Assembly: GCA_900751995.1 (NCBI GenBank) | Contig: CAADTP010000025.1 | Coordinates: 1-47,037, forward strand | Direction of reading: 5' to 3' | DNA: 47,037 nt | Source: Lachnospiraceae bacterium | Lineage (GTDB): Bacteria; Bacillota; Clostridia; Lachnospirales; Lachnospiraceae | Shown here: positions 23,609 through 31,429 of the stretch, piece by piece | How the letters are laid out: each line of letters starts with the position of its first letter | Numbering within the stretch: position 1 is the stretch's first letter | Translations under genes and position numbers: made by a program | The notes under the pieces: model-generated | Seen by the model: the letters and a program-made list of their open reading frames with translations, nothing else | The model's database searches: none | What the model was told of the DNA's origin: nothing

Positions 23609-24964
23609 ATGAAGAAACGAATGAAAAAAGTTGCAACACTGTGTCTCGCCGGTGTAACAGCAATGTCAACAGTAGGCGTAACAGGAAGCGCCGTATTTGC
23701 AAAGGGTGACACAAACTACGATGTAGACAATATGGATTTTGAAAACGTTGAGCTTCGTGTAGCATTCAGATTTAACAACGGATCTGATACAGACGGACAG
23801 GCTAAATGGTATTACAAAGCACTTGAAGAGTTCAATAAAGAGAACGAAGGAAAGATCCATGTAACAGATGAGAGTATTTCTACAGAGTCTGATTACGAAG
23901 AGAAGCTTACAACAGATTTCGCTTCCGGTAATGTACCGAACGCATTCCTTCAGTATGGCGGAAGCCGTACAAGAGAGTATGTAGATGCAGGATATATACT
24001 GGATCTGACACCATACTTTGAACAGTATCCGGAATGGAAAGAGGGAGTTCAGGATTTTGCATGGGAGACAACACAGTTTGACGGCATTGAAGGAACCTAT
24101 GGTATTCCGTGGTCCGCTTATCAGCTCTGTCTCTACTACAACAAAGATTACCTTGATCAGGTTGGCGTAGATGTTCCGGAGTCCTGGGATGATCTTGTTG
24201 ATGCCTGCGCAAAATTAAAAGATGCAGGAATCCAGCCATTCAACTACTCTGACAAAGATAACTATCACTTCGAGCATCTGATGAGTGCTCTTGCTCTGAA
24301 AGCTTACGGAACAAGCATCGCAGATGATCTTGCAAGCGACAAAGAGGCTTACAACGGCGAGAAGATGGTTGCAATCTATCAGAAGATGAAAGATATGATT
24401 GATGCAGGATACTGGGGAGACGGAATCCTCAGCACAGACTTCAACACAGAGAGAAATATGTTCGAGGCAGGAAAAGCTGCATTCACAGTTGACGGAACAT
24501 GGAACTGCGGTAACTTCCAGAATGACTCCGATACAACTCTCTTCGATGCTCAGAAGATCGGTGTTACAAGAATTCCTTATATCGACGAAGCAAACAAGAC
24601 TGTAGAGATGGGCGGCGGTTCTGATACATACTACATCACTACATTAAACAAGAGCGATGAGGAAATCGCAGCAACTGTTAAATTCATCAAATACCTTACA
24701 AGTGTAGATTCCATCAACGAAATGTGCAAATCCAGCCCGACAACATATGCTGAGAAGGTTACGATTGATACAGGTAACTATCTGCTTGACGATGTAAATG
24801 CGATCATGGCTGAGAATACAGAGTCTAAACTTGAGATTCCTACATATGACAGCAACACAGCAGCTATGGATACAATCCGTAATTCTCTTCAGGCATTAGC
24901 GACAGGCGCAAGTGCACAGGAAGTTGGAGACGATATCGTTGACAAAATGTCTGCTTACGAATAA
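23609..24964 (+). CDS. ABC sugar transporter substrate-binding protein (CUT1 type)
   Basis: A 451-residue exported protein with an N-terminal signal (MKKRMKKVATLCLAGVTAMS) and likely cleavage after SAVFA at about residue 31. The rest matches extracellular solute-binding proteins of family 1: FNKENEGKIHV, ASGNVPNAFLQYGGS, YNKDYLDQVGVDVPESWDDL and GKAAFTVDGTWNC. No lipobox cysteine follows the hydrophobic stretch; the only Cys (C12) is within it and lacks the L-[AS]-[GA]-C pattern. The way it is retained at the cell is thus unclear. The ribosome site AAGGGAGG precedes ATG. Expected ligand is a fucosylated or amino-sugar oligosaccharide, from context. Confidence 0.9.
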   Translation: MKKRMKKVATLCLAGVTAMSTVGVTGSAVFAKGDTNYDVDNMDFENVELRVAFRFNNGSDTDGQAKWYYKALEEFNKENEGKIHVTDESISTESDYEEKLTTDFASGNVPNAFLQYGGSRTREYVDAGYILDLTPYFEQYPEWKEGVQDFAWETTQFDGIEGTYGIPWSAYQLCLYYNKDYLDQVGVDVPESWDDLVDACAKLKDAGIQPFNYSDKDNYHFEHLMSALALKAYGTSIADDLASDKEAYNGEKMVAIYQKMKDMIDAGYWGDGILSTDFNTERNMFEAGKAAFTVDGTWNCGNFQNDSDTTLFDAQKIGVTRIPYIDEANKTVEMGGGSDTYYITTLNKSDEEIAATVKFIKYLTSVDSINEMCKSSPTTYAEKVTIDTGNYLLDDVNAIMAENTESKLEIPTYDSNTAAMDTIRNSLQALATGASAQEVGDDIVDKMSAYE

Positions 24965-25002
24965 AGAGAATTTTGACTGAACGCATGATGTGTGGATAAG
25001 AG

Positions 25003-25037
25003 AAACAGGGGGAAGCATCATCTGCTTCCCCTTGTTT
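25003..25037 (+). terminator. Intercistronic hairpin between binding protein and permease
   Basis: AAACAGGGGGAAGCA pairs over 15 positions (one G-U) with TGCTTCCCCTTGTTT across a 5-base loop, followed by ATT. It is probably a partial terminator or mRNA stabiliser that keeps binding-protein mRNA in excess over permease mRNA. Confidence 0.65.
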
Positions 25038-25054
25038 ATTACGGAGGTATACAT

Positions 25055-25975
25055 ATGGCAGGTAAATCTGTACCAAAGGTAAAACAGAAGCTGGATAAAA
25101 AAGATCTTACGCTTTCTTTAGCGTTCCTTCTTCCGGCAATTTTAATAACTGTTATTTTTGTCATCTACCCTGTTTTTGATACCGTAGGCTTATCATTCCG
25201 TAAATGGAACGGTATGTTTGGTGCGGCAAAGCAATGGGTAGGACTTGAGAACTATCAGAAGATTTTTTCAGATAAGCTGTTCTGGAATGCAATGCTCAAC
25301 AGTGTGTACTTTATGATCGGTGGTTTCGTTATCCTGATGCCGCTTTCATTTGGTCTCGCAATGCTGGTAACTGCAAAGATCAAGGGAACCGGATTCTTCA
25401 GAACCTGCTACTTCCTTCCGAATATGTTAGGAACAACAGCAGTAGCCCTGATGTGGACATTTATGTTAAATCCGAACTTTGGTATCTTTAATACCATTGA
25501 AAATATTTTCGGCCTTCATGGTACGATCCCTGATGTGCTGACGATAAAGACTGTAAACGTCTGGATCGTTGTTCTGGTAAACGAATGGATGTATGCCGGA
25601 TATAACATGCTGATCTTTGCAGCTGGTCTGGTGGCGATCCCTGATGAGTTAAATGAGGCTGCAGCGCTGGATGGTGCTACAGGATGGCAGAGGATCCGCT
25701 ATATCATCCTTCCTCTGATGAAAAACTCCTTCAAGGTATTCTCTATTTTGTGTATTACAGGATGTCTGAAAGTATTCGATATCATCTGGGCAATGACAAG
25801 AGGAGGCCCGAACGATATCAGCTCCACACCTTCAATCATGCTTTATACACAGGGATTCTCCTATAAGCTGTTCGGACGAAGCAGTGCATACGGCGTTATT
25901 CTGTTAGTGCTGGGTGTTGTGCTGAGTCTTGTGACCAATCATTTGTTCCGTGAAGATAAAGATCTTGCAATGTAG
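25055..25975 (+). CDS. ABC sugar transporter permease (MalF/UgpA-like)
   Basis: A 306-residue membrane protein. LSLAFLLPAILITVIFVIYP is the first helix; several more hydrophobic segments follow. The EAA loop reads PDELNEAAALDGATGWQRIRYIILPLM near residues 200-225, the site that docks with the ATPase. ATG 25055 follows CGGAGGT. Its partner permease starts 20 bases after the stop. No ATPase gene is present in the cluster; CUT1 importers in Firmicutes often share an MsmX-like ATPase encoded elsewhere. Confidence 0.92.
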   Translation: MAGKSVPKVKQKLDKKDLTLSLAFLLPAILITVIFVIYPVFDTVGLSFRKWNGMFGAAKQWVGLENYQKIFSDKLFWNAMLNSVYFMIGGFVILMPLSFGLAMLVTAKIKGTGFFRTCYFLPNMLGTTAVALMWTFMLNPNFGIFNTIENIFGLHGTIPDVLTIKTVNVWIVVLVNEWMYAGYNMLIFAAGLVAIPDELNEAAALDGATGWQRIRYIILPLMKNSFKVFSILCITGCLKVFDIIWAMTRGGPNDISSTPSIMLYTQGFSYKLFGRSSAYGVILLVLGVVLSLVTNHLFREDKDLAM

Positions 25976-25995
25976 GCGGAAGGAGAAGAGACGAT

Positions 25996-26841
25996 ATGGA
26001 AAAAACAGCTAATAAACAGAAAATGCATGGAGGAAAGATAGCGCTGTACATTATCGCGATCCTGTGGACAGTTGTTACACTGTTTCCGGTAGTAGTGACC
26101 GTAATGGCTTCCTTCAAAACAAACTCAGAGATTTACCTGAACCTGTTAAGCTTCCCTAAGAAGATTATGTTCCAGAACTATATCAGCGCAAACAAAACAG
26201 CGGATGCATTGAATACCATCAAGAACTCCCTGGTTGTAGCGACTCTGACAACTGTATTTAATACTGTAGTCGGAATGATGGCAGCATACATCTTATCAAG
26301 AAAAGATTACAAATTCCTGAAATGGGTATATGTATTCTTCATGATCGGAGTAATGGTTCCGGTTCACTGTACACTGATCCCGATCAACAACATTGCAACA
26401 GCATTAAATGCAAAGAACAACCTGTTCTTCCTGATCCTGATCTATGTTGCGTTTGGTATGTCCCAGGCGATATTCCTTTATACAGGATTCATGGATGGAA
26501 TCTCCAGGAACCTGGATGAGGCGGCGATCATTGATGGATGTAACAACTGGCAGCTGCTGTGGAAGATCCTTTTCCCTGTTTGCAAGCCGATCATCGCAAC
26601 AGAGGCGATCTTCGTATTCATCTATGGATACAGTGAACTTGTATTCTCCATGATCCTGATGACAGATACCAAATATTTCACAGTTTCACGTGCGATGCTG
26701 AACTTCTCTTCTGCACATACACAGGAGATCGGAAGTCAGTTTGCATATGTAGTAATGTCCGTAATTCCGATGCTTATCATTTACATCGTGTTCCATAAAC
26801 AGATTGAAAAAGGTATGCTTTCCGGAGCTATCAAAGGCTGA
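25996..26841 (+). CDS. ABC sugar transporter permease (MalG/UgpE-like)
   Basis: A 281-residue membrane protein with six expected helices, first at about residues 14-36. The EAA loop reads ISRNLDEAAIIDGCNNWQLLWKILFPVCKPI, and the end LHKQIEKGMLSGAIKG-like tail (FHKQIEKGMLSGAIKG) is typical of MalG-type permeases. It follows the first permease with GGAAGGAGAAGAG as ribosome site. It is part of the fucosidase operon. Confidence 0.92.
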   Translation: MEKTANKQKMHGGKIALYIIAILWTVVTLFPVVVTVMASFKTNSEIYLNLLSFPKKIMFQNYISANKTADALNTIKNSLVVATLTTVFNTVVGMMAAYILSRKDYKFLKWVYVFFMIGVMVPVHCTLIPINNIATALNAKNNLFFLILIYVAFGMSQAIFLYTGFMDGISRNLDEAAIIDGCNNWQLLWKILFPVCKPIIATEAIFVFIYGYSELVFSMILMTDTKYFTVSRAMLNFSSAHTQEIGSQFAYVVMSVIPMLIIYIVFHKQIEKGMLSGAIKG

Positions 26842-26871
26842 TGCTTTTAATCTAAACAGGAGGAAAAAATC

Positions 26872-28182
26872 ATGTATCAGTTTGACAGAAAAGAATATGA
26901 AAAACGTATGGAGTGGTACCAGGATGCCCGTTTTGGAATGTTTATCCACTGGGGATTATATTCTATCCCTGCAAGAGGCGAGTGGGTGCGAAGCGTAGAG
27001 GAAATACCTGAGGAAGAATATCTTCCATTTATGAAAGAGTTTGATGCAAGAGACTACAACCCGAAGCAGTGGGCAAAAGAGGCCAAGGCTGCAGGTATGA
27101 AATATGTAGTCCTGACAGCGAAGCATCACGACGGCTTCTGCTTATTTGACAGTAAATACACAGATTACAAGGTGACAAACACACCGGCAGGAAGAGACCT
27201 GATCAAGGAGTATGTAGAGGCACTTCGTGAGGAAGGCCTTAAGGTTGGAATCTATTTCACACTGCTTGACTGGCATCATCCGGATTATCCGCATTACGGA
27301 GATCGTATCCATCCGATGAGAAACCACAAAGAGTGCGGAAATGAGAACCGTGATTTCTCACGTTATACAGAATATCTGTATAATCAGGTAGAAGAGATCT
27401 GTACAAACTACGGACAGATCGATATCATCTGGTTTGATTTCTCCTACGACGATATGAGAGGGGAAAAATGGGGCGCAACCAAGCTGATCAACATGGTGCG
27501 CAGCTTACAGCCGCAGGTTATCATCGATAACCGTCTGGAAGCCAGCGGAGAGGGAAGAGGATCCCTGTATGAGTGTGATCCGACACCGTACCATGGCGAT
27601 TTCGTAAGCCCTGAGCAGATCATCCCGCCGGAAGGAATCTGCGATAAGGAAGGCAACCCGATGGTCTGGGAAGCATGCTTCACCATGAACAACAACTGGG
27701 GATACTGTGCAAACGATCATTATTACAAACCGGCTTCCATGCTGATCAAGAAGCTGGTAGAGTGTGTTTCCAAGGGCGGAAATATGATCCTGAACGTAGG
27801 ACCGGATGCCAAAGGTAAATTCCCGAAGGAATCATCTGCGATCCTGGCTGAGATCGGCCGCTGGATGGATAAGAATCATGACAGTATCTACGGCTGTGTA
27901 CCGGCTGAAAACATTCCGAAGCCGGATTACGGACGTATCACCAGAAACGGAAACAAATACTATGTGCATATTTATGAGAATACACTGGGACCACTTCCGC
28001 TTCTGGGATTTGATAAGGATAAGATCGTGAAGGTGCGTGCGCTGGATGACGGACATGAGGTGCCGATCTCCAACGCATGGATGCACAGCGATTACCCGGA
28101 TATCGCATTCGTTGATCTGGGACCTGACCCGGTACTTCCTGACCCGGTAGACTATGTTCTCGAAGTAGAGATGGCTGAGTAA
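26872..28182 (+). CDS. Alpha-L-fucosidase, GH29 (second copy)
   Basis: A 436-residue enzyme. GH29 motifs: MEWYQDARFGMFIHWGLYSI, VVLTAKHHDGFCLFDS, the nucleophile D189 in IIWFDFSYDD, and GGNMILNVGPDAKGKF. It is clearly not a recent duplicate of the first copy: the N-terminal region and the middle loops differ, and it carries a DWHHPDYPHYGDRIHP segment absent from the other. No signal peptide, so cytosolic. AGGAGG precedes ATG 26872. It is the last gene of the ABC operon before a terminator. Having two distinct intracellular fucosidases suggests that more than one fucosyl linkage is processed. Confidence 0.92.
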   Translation: MYQFDRKEYEKRMEWYQDARFGMFIHWGLYSIPARGEWVRSVEEIPEEEYLPFMKEFDARDYNPKQWAKEAKAAGMKYVVLTAKHHDGFCLFDSKYTDYKVTNTPAGRDLIKEYVEALREEGLKVGIYFTLLDWHHPDYPHYGDRIHPMRNHKECGNENRDFSRYTEYLYNQVEEICTNYGQIDIIWFDFSYDDMRGEKWGATKLINMVRSLQPQVIIDNRLEASGEGRGSLYECDPTPYHGDFVSPEQIIPPEGICDKEGNPMVWEACFTMNNNWGYCANDHYYKPASMLIKKLVECVSKGGNMILNVGPDAKGKFPKESSAILAEIGRWMDKNHDSIYGCVPAENIPKPDYGRITRNGNKYYVHIYENTLGPLPLLGFDKDKIVKVRALDDGHEVPISNAWMHSDYPDIAFVDLGPDPVLPDPVDYVLEVEMAE

Positions 28183-28200
28183 AAAAACGAATCAATAATA

Positions 28201-28261
28201 AAAAAGAACAACAGGAAAAGCAGGAGATATGAGAATCTCAGTTATCCGGTTGTTCTTTTTT
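28201..28261 (+). terminator. Terminator between the fucosidase operon and nagB
   Basis: AAAAAGAACAAC (28201-28212) pairs perfectly with GTTGTTCTTTTT across an inner GAGAT/ATCTC hairpin, ending in a run of six T residues. nagB would need read-through or its own promoter, which is not obvious. Confidence 0.8.
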
Positions 28262-28285
28262 ACCATAAGGAGAAGGGAAAAGATT

Positions 28286-29029
28286 ATGATCATTTATACA
28301 GGGAAAGATTACTATGACGTAAGCAGAAAAGCGGCAAACATCATGTCTGCACAGATCATCATGAAGCCAAATGCTGTTCTTGGACTTGCTACAGGCTCCA
28401 CACCGGTGGGAATGTACAAGCAGCTGATTGAGTGGTACAAAAAAGGAGATCTGGACTTTTCGCAGATCACATCCGTAAATCTTGATGAATACAAAGGACT
28501 TTCCGGAGACAACGATCAGAGTTATCGTTATTTTATGAACACAAATCTGTTTGACCATGTAAATATCGATAAGGCAAGAACCTATGTGCCAAACGGACTG
28601 GAAGAGGACAGTGAGAAAGCCTGTGCGGATTACAATGAGATCATCCGCAGCGTGGGTGGTATCGATATGCAGCTGCTTGGAATCGGCGGAAATGGCCACA
28701 TCGGCTTCAACGAGCCGGGTGCAGCATTTGAGAAGGAGACTCACTGCGTAGACCTTACGGAGAGCACCATCAAGGCAAATGCAAGATTCTTTGAGACTAT
28801 GGATGATGTGCCGAAGCAGGCATATACCATGGGTATCAAAAACATCATGACTGCAAAGAAAATCCTTCTGGTCGCTACCGGAGAGGCAAAGGCAGATGCT
28901 CTTTACAAATCTCTCTACGGACCGATCACGCCCAACGTGCCGGCATCTATCCTGCAGCTTCACCCGGATGTGACGGTAGTGGCCGATGAAGGCGCTTTAA
29001 AGCTGATCCGTGAGAAGGGACTTCTGTAA
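28286..29029 (+). CDS. nagB: Glucosamine-6-phosphate deaminase
   Basis: A 247-residue enzyme converting glucosamine-6-phosphate to fructose-6-phosphate and ammonia, feeding amino sugars into glycolysis. Visible motifs: AVLGLATGSTPVGMYKQL, the catalytic D67 in VNLDEYKGL, and GIGGNGHIGFNEPG with H138. Length fits the Gram-positive form, shorter than the allosteric E. coli form. ATG 28286 follows AAGGAGAAGG; the frame open back to 28229 crosses the terminator. Its place after the fucosidase operon suggests that the imported glycan contains N-acetylglucosamine; nagA and a GlcNAc kinase are not in the window. Confidence 0.93.
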   Translation: MIIYTGKDYYDVSRKAANIMSAQIIMKPNAVLGLATGSTPVGMYKQLIEWYKKGDLDFSQITSVNLDEYKGLSGDNDQSYRYFMNTNLFDHVNIDKARTYVPNGLEEDSEKACADYNEIIRSVGGIDMQLLGIGGNGHIGFNEPGAAFEKETHCVDLTESTIKANARFFETMDDVPKQAYTMGIKNIMTAKKILLVATGEAKADALYKSLYGPITPNVPASILQLHPDVTVVADEGALKLIREKGLL

Positions 29030-29141
29030 GAGATACAGAGGAAATTTCCGCGAATTAAATGAACGCAGATCACGGATATCCGTTTGAGTCAAGAGGATAT
29101 CAGCGATCACTCATGGGATTTTCCCGGTTTGGTTAATAAAG

Positions 29142-29202
29142 AAAGCTTCGATCTAACTCTCATCGATGAGCGATGTGCTCAGAGAGTGGATCGAAGCTTT
29201 TT
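29142..29202. terminator. Bidirectional terminator between nagB and the MATE gene
   Basis: AAAGCTTCGATC (T) AACTCT pairs with AGAGAGTGGATCGAAGCTTT, with A residues on the left and T residues on the right. It can end both nagB (rightward) and the MATE gene (leftward). Confidence 0.8.
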
Positions 29203-29266
29203 GTGCTTTCGGGACGTAAACCTGCAGGTGGCTGCAAACAGGCCGGTGGGCCGGACATTTGCATTC

Positions 29267-30598
29267 TTAGGCTTTTTTCAACGTTTTGTGATAAATCATG
29301 ACAGAAACGATGGCTGTAAACACCTCTGTGATCCAGAATGCGTTCCACACGCCATCAGGACCCATAAAATGGGACAGAAGATATGCGGTGGGCATGATAA
29401 CGACCACATAGCGGAAAAGGGAAATTACAAGGGACTGCGTGCCTTTTCCAAGGCCTTCCATGGCACCGGAAGTGGTAACGGATACAGCAGAAACAAGAAA
29501 GCCGGCGCTGATGATCTTCAGTGCTCTGGAGCCAGCGGCAATGGTTTCCGGGGTAGTTGTGAAAAGTCCCATAAGCTGTCCGGATGCCAGGAGGCAGATA
29601 ACGGTTCCAAAGAGCATGATCACACAGCTGGATTCCAGGGTGAGCCGGAAGATTTTTTTCACACGCTTCATCTCACGGGCACCGAAGTTATAACCGATCA
29701 GCGGGCGCATTCCCTGGATGATTCCGTTGGCCGGGAGATACAGGAAGGTCTGCAGTTTGTAATAAATGCCAAGGATCACCACATAGCTGTCCGAGTAAGC
29801 GGCCAGCACGGAGTTCAGAAAAGAGATCAGAAACGATGGCAGTGCCAGGTTCAGGATCGCGGGAACACCGATGGCATACAGGCTCAGATCCGTTACTTTG
29901 CTTGTTTTCAGGGCTTTGGGCGTTACACGTACAGGAATAGGCTTCAGGGTATAAAAGACCATATAGACCGCAATGGTGAGCACCTGGCCGATGCCAGTAG
30001 CCAGAGCTGCGCCCCGGATACCCAGCTTCGGGAAAAAGCCGATTCCCCAGATCAGGAACGGGTCCAGGATGATGTTGCTGATACATCCCACAAGCAGGGC
30101 GAGCATGGATACTTTCATCCGTCCTACAGCCTGGAAAAGTTTTTCGAAGAAAAGGCTGATGGCAATTACTGTGGAAAACAGGAAAACGATGGTAGAATAC
30201 TCCAGCCCCATCCGGATCACGGTTTCATCCTGGGTGTACATCTGAAGGAATACGGGCATAACAGCGATGCTGATCACAGTCATCAGGATCCCGTGGATCA
30301 CAGACAGAAAAAATCCGTGGGTTGCGGCAGTGTCTGCCATTTTTTTGTCGCCTGCGCCAAGGTGATAGGAAACTCTGGCGTTGATTCCGATCCCGAAGCC
30401 AATGGCAACGGCGTTGATCATGTTCTGGACCGGATAGACAAGGGACAGGGCGGTCATGGCCTGCTCGCTGATCTGTGCCACGAAGAAGCTGTCCACAATA
30501 TTGTATAGTGAGTTTACAAGCATGGAAAAGACCATAGGCAGCGCCATAGATGCCAGCAGCGGGCCGACAGGCTTTTCCTTCATAAATGTGCTGTTCAT
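29267..30598 (-). CDS. MATE-family efflux transporter
   Basis: A 443-residue membrane protein with about 12 helices. PVGPLLASMALPMVFSMLVNSLYNIVDSFFVAQ at the N-terminus and the mirrored second half (GIPAILNLALPSFLISFLNS) are typical of MATE multidrug/Na+ antiporters. ATG 30598 follows AAAGGGGG by 6 bases. The leader contains an inducible-looking hairpin (30676-30716) and a promoter with an inverted repeat, so expression is probably regulated at both levels. A long frame on the opposite strand (29084-30508) is a shadow. The exported compound is unknown; it need not relate to the glycan locus. Confidence 0.9.
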   Translation of the reverse strand: MNSTFMKEKPVGPLLASMALPMVFSMLVNSLYNIVDSFFVAQISEQAMTALSLVYPVQNMINAVAIGFGIGINARVSYHLGAGDKKMADTAATHGFFLSVIHGILMTVISIAVMPVFLQMYTQDETVIRMGLEYSTIVFLFSTVIAISLFFEKLFQAVGRMKVSMLALLVGCISNIILDPFLIWGIGFFPKLGIRGAALATGIGQVLTIAVYMVFYTLKPIPVRVTPKALKTSKVTDLSLYAIGVPAILNLALPSFLISFLNSVLAAYSDSYVVILGIYYKLQTFLYLPANGIIQGMRPLIGYNFGAREMKRVKKIFRLTLESSCVIMLFGTVICLLASGQLMGLFTTTPETIAAGSRALKIISAGFLVSAVSVTTSGAMEGLGKGTQSLVISLFRYVVVIMPTAYLLSHFMGPDGVWNAFWITEVFTAIVSVMIYHKTLKKA

Positions 30599-30667
30599 GA
30601 AAAATCCCCCTTTATATCAGAATCGTAAGAATATCAGGTGCGGAAAACAGAGCGTGTTTTTTGTGCA

Positions 30668-30716
30668 TAATAAAAGCCACACAATCTGTCTTCTCGAATC
30701 GGACAGATTGTGTGGC
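30668..30716 (-). terminator. Attenuator-like terminator in the MATE leader
   Basis: On the minus strand, GCCACACAATCTGTC pairs perfectly with GACAGATTGTGTGGC (15 bp) and is followed by TTTTATTA. A GTGTGG upstream in the leader (plus 30741-30746) can pair with the CCACAC of the 5' arm and so compete with the terminator. This is the layout of a transcription attenuator. The trigger is not known. Confidence 0.6.
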
Positions 30717-30763
30717 GAAAAAAGTTCAAAACTGAAAAATCCACACGTTGTTTTAGTGTTTTC

Positions 30764-30792
30764 ACATTAACAAAAAACAGTGCTGATGTCAA
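30764..30792 (-). promoter_or_regulatory. Promoter of the MATE gene with possible operator
   Basis: Minus strand TTGACA (plus 30787-30792) and TAATGT (plus 30764-30769) are 17 bases apart. An imperfect inverted repeat, TTAATGTGAAAACACTAA, overlaps the -10 box and could bind a MarR- or TetR-type repressor. The leader to the start codon is about 160 bases. Confidence 0.6.
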
Positions 30793-31153
30793 GACCGCAC
30801 GCATGAGAAATACCATAAAAAGCTGCAAAAAGAAAGGCTTGATATAAAATCGGAGAGGATTGGCAACATTAGACAGGTGCGTGCGGATACGGGCAATATC
30901 AGCCCTGAAAAGGTCGTTCTGGCAATATGCACAAAACTTGTCGAACCATGGTGGATAAGTGAAAAACTTTCCAAAAAGTTTTCCACATGACAAAAATCCG
31001 CAAATCCGCCAATAATCAAGTTATGCACAAATTTATCCACATTATCCACAAGGATAACCATGTGGATGACCTGATTTACATAAATAAATTTAAACATATG
31101 TTTTGTGTAAAATGATAAAATTGTAAAAAATGGGAAAAAAGTTTTTAAAACTA

Positions 31154-31182
31154 TTGACATTTTTAAATTCTAAATATCATAA
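31154..31182 (+). promoter_or_regulatory. Possible promoter within the AT-rich stretch
   Basis: TTGACA at 31154-31159 is perfect; the -10 region TATCATAAAAT follows at 15-20 bases, so the exact hexamer is unclear. It would drive the tiny frame at 31287. Confidence 0.35.
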
Positions 31183-31286
31183 AATTTATTGCAAAAAAGA
31201 CATAATATAAAAGAATAAAAACAAATAATCAGATAATAGCAAATGAATTCTTGAAAAACTAATCTATTTAAAAGGGGGACTCTCGG

Positions 31287-31349
31287 ATGTATGGAAATGA
31301 GGATAAAAAAGAACAGTGCCCAGTTAAAACGATCACTGCAAGGTGTTGA
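31287..31349 (+). CDS. Possible 20-residue peptide
   Basis: ATG 31287 is preceded by AAAGGGGGA 9-16 bases upstream and encodes MYGNEDKKEQCPVKTITARC before TGA. It lies between the AT-rich stretch and the right pair of DnaA boxes. The good ribosome site and upstream TTGACA make expression conceivable; no relative is recognised and it may be chance. Confidence 0.25.
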   Translation: MYGNEDKKEQCPVKTITARC

Positions 31350-31385
31350 AAAGTCATTTTCAGGTGTGGATAAATGTGGATAACC

Positions 31386-31429
31386 AAAAAATCCTCCGCA
31401 GAACCGGAAAGATCTGCGGAGGATTTTTT
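31386..31429. terminator. Terminator of the V-type ATPase operon
   Basis: AAAAAATCCTCCGCAGA pairs with TCTGCGGAGGATTTTTT. It directly follows the subunit D stop on the minus strand and ends in a T-run; symmetry makes it work in both directions. Confidence 0.88.

Larger units (their letters stand above)
30925..31383. other. DnaA-box cluster with AT-rich DNA
   Basis: Five exact TTATNCACA boxes: TTATGCACA 31021-31029, TTATCCACA 31033-31041 and 31042-31050, and the reverse form TGTGGATAA at 31365-31373 and 31375-31383. Four single-mismatch boxes lie at 30925-30933, 30950-30958, 30979-30987 and 31061-31069. Between the two groups, about 31075-31260 is very AT-rich. No dnaA, dnaN or rpmH is nearby. 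This fits a DnaA-titrating or regulatory cluster; a replication origin is less likely because flanking genes point towards it. Confidence 0.7.

Noticed and set aside
29084..30508. Long plus-strand open frame (474 codons)
   Set aside because: It runs antisense to the MATE gene, which has clear membrane helices and family motifs and a proper ribosome site; the antisense product is rich in H, G and D with no recognisable domain.
30634..30993. Minus-strand frame of 119 codons upstream of the MATE gene
   Set aside because: It crosses the promoter, attenuator hairpin and part of the DnaA-box region, lacks a ribosome site, and has no domain.
30925..31383. Chromosomal replication origin
   Set aside because: DnaA boxes and AT-rich DNA fit, but dnaA, dnaN, rpmH and the usual outward gene orientation are missing. 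Kept as a DnaA-box cluster instead.
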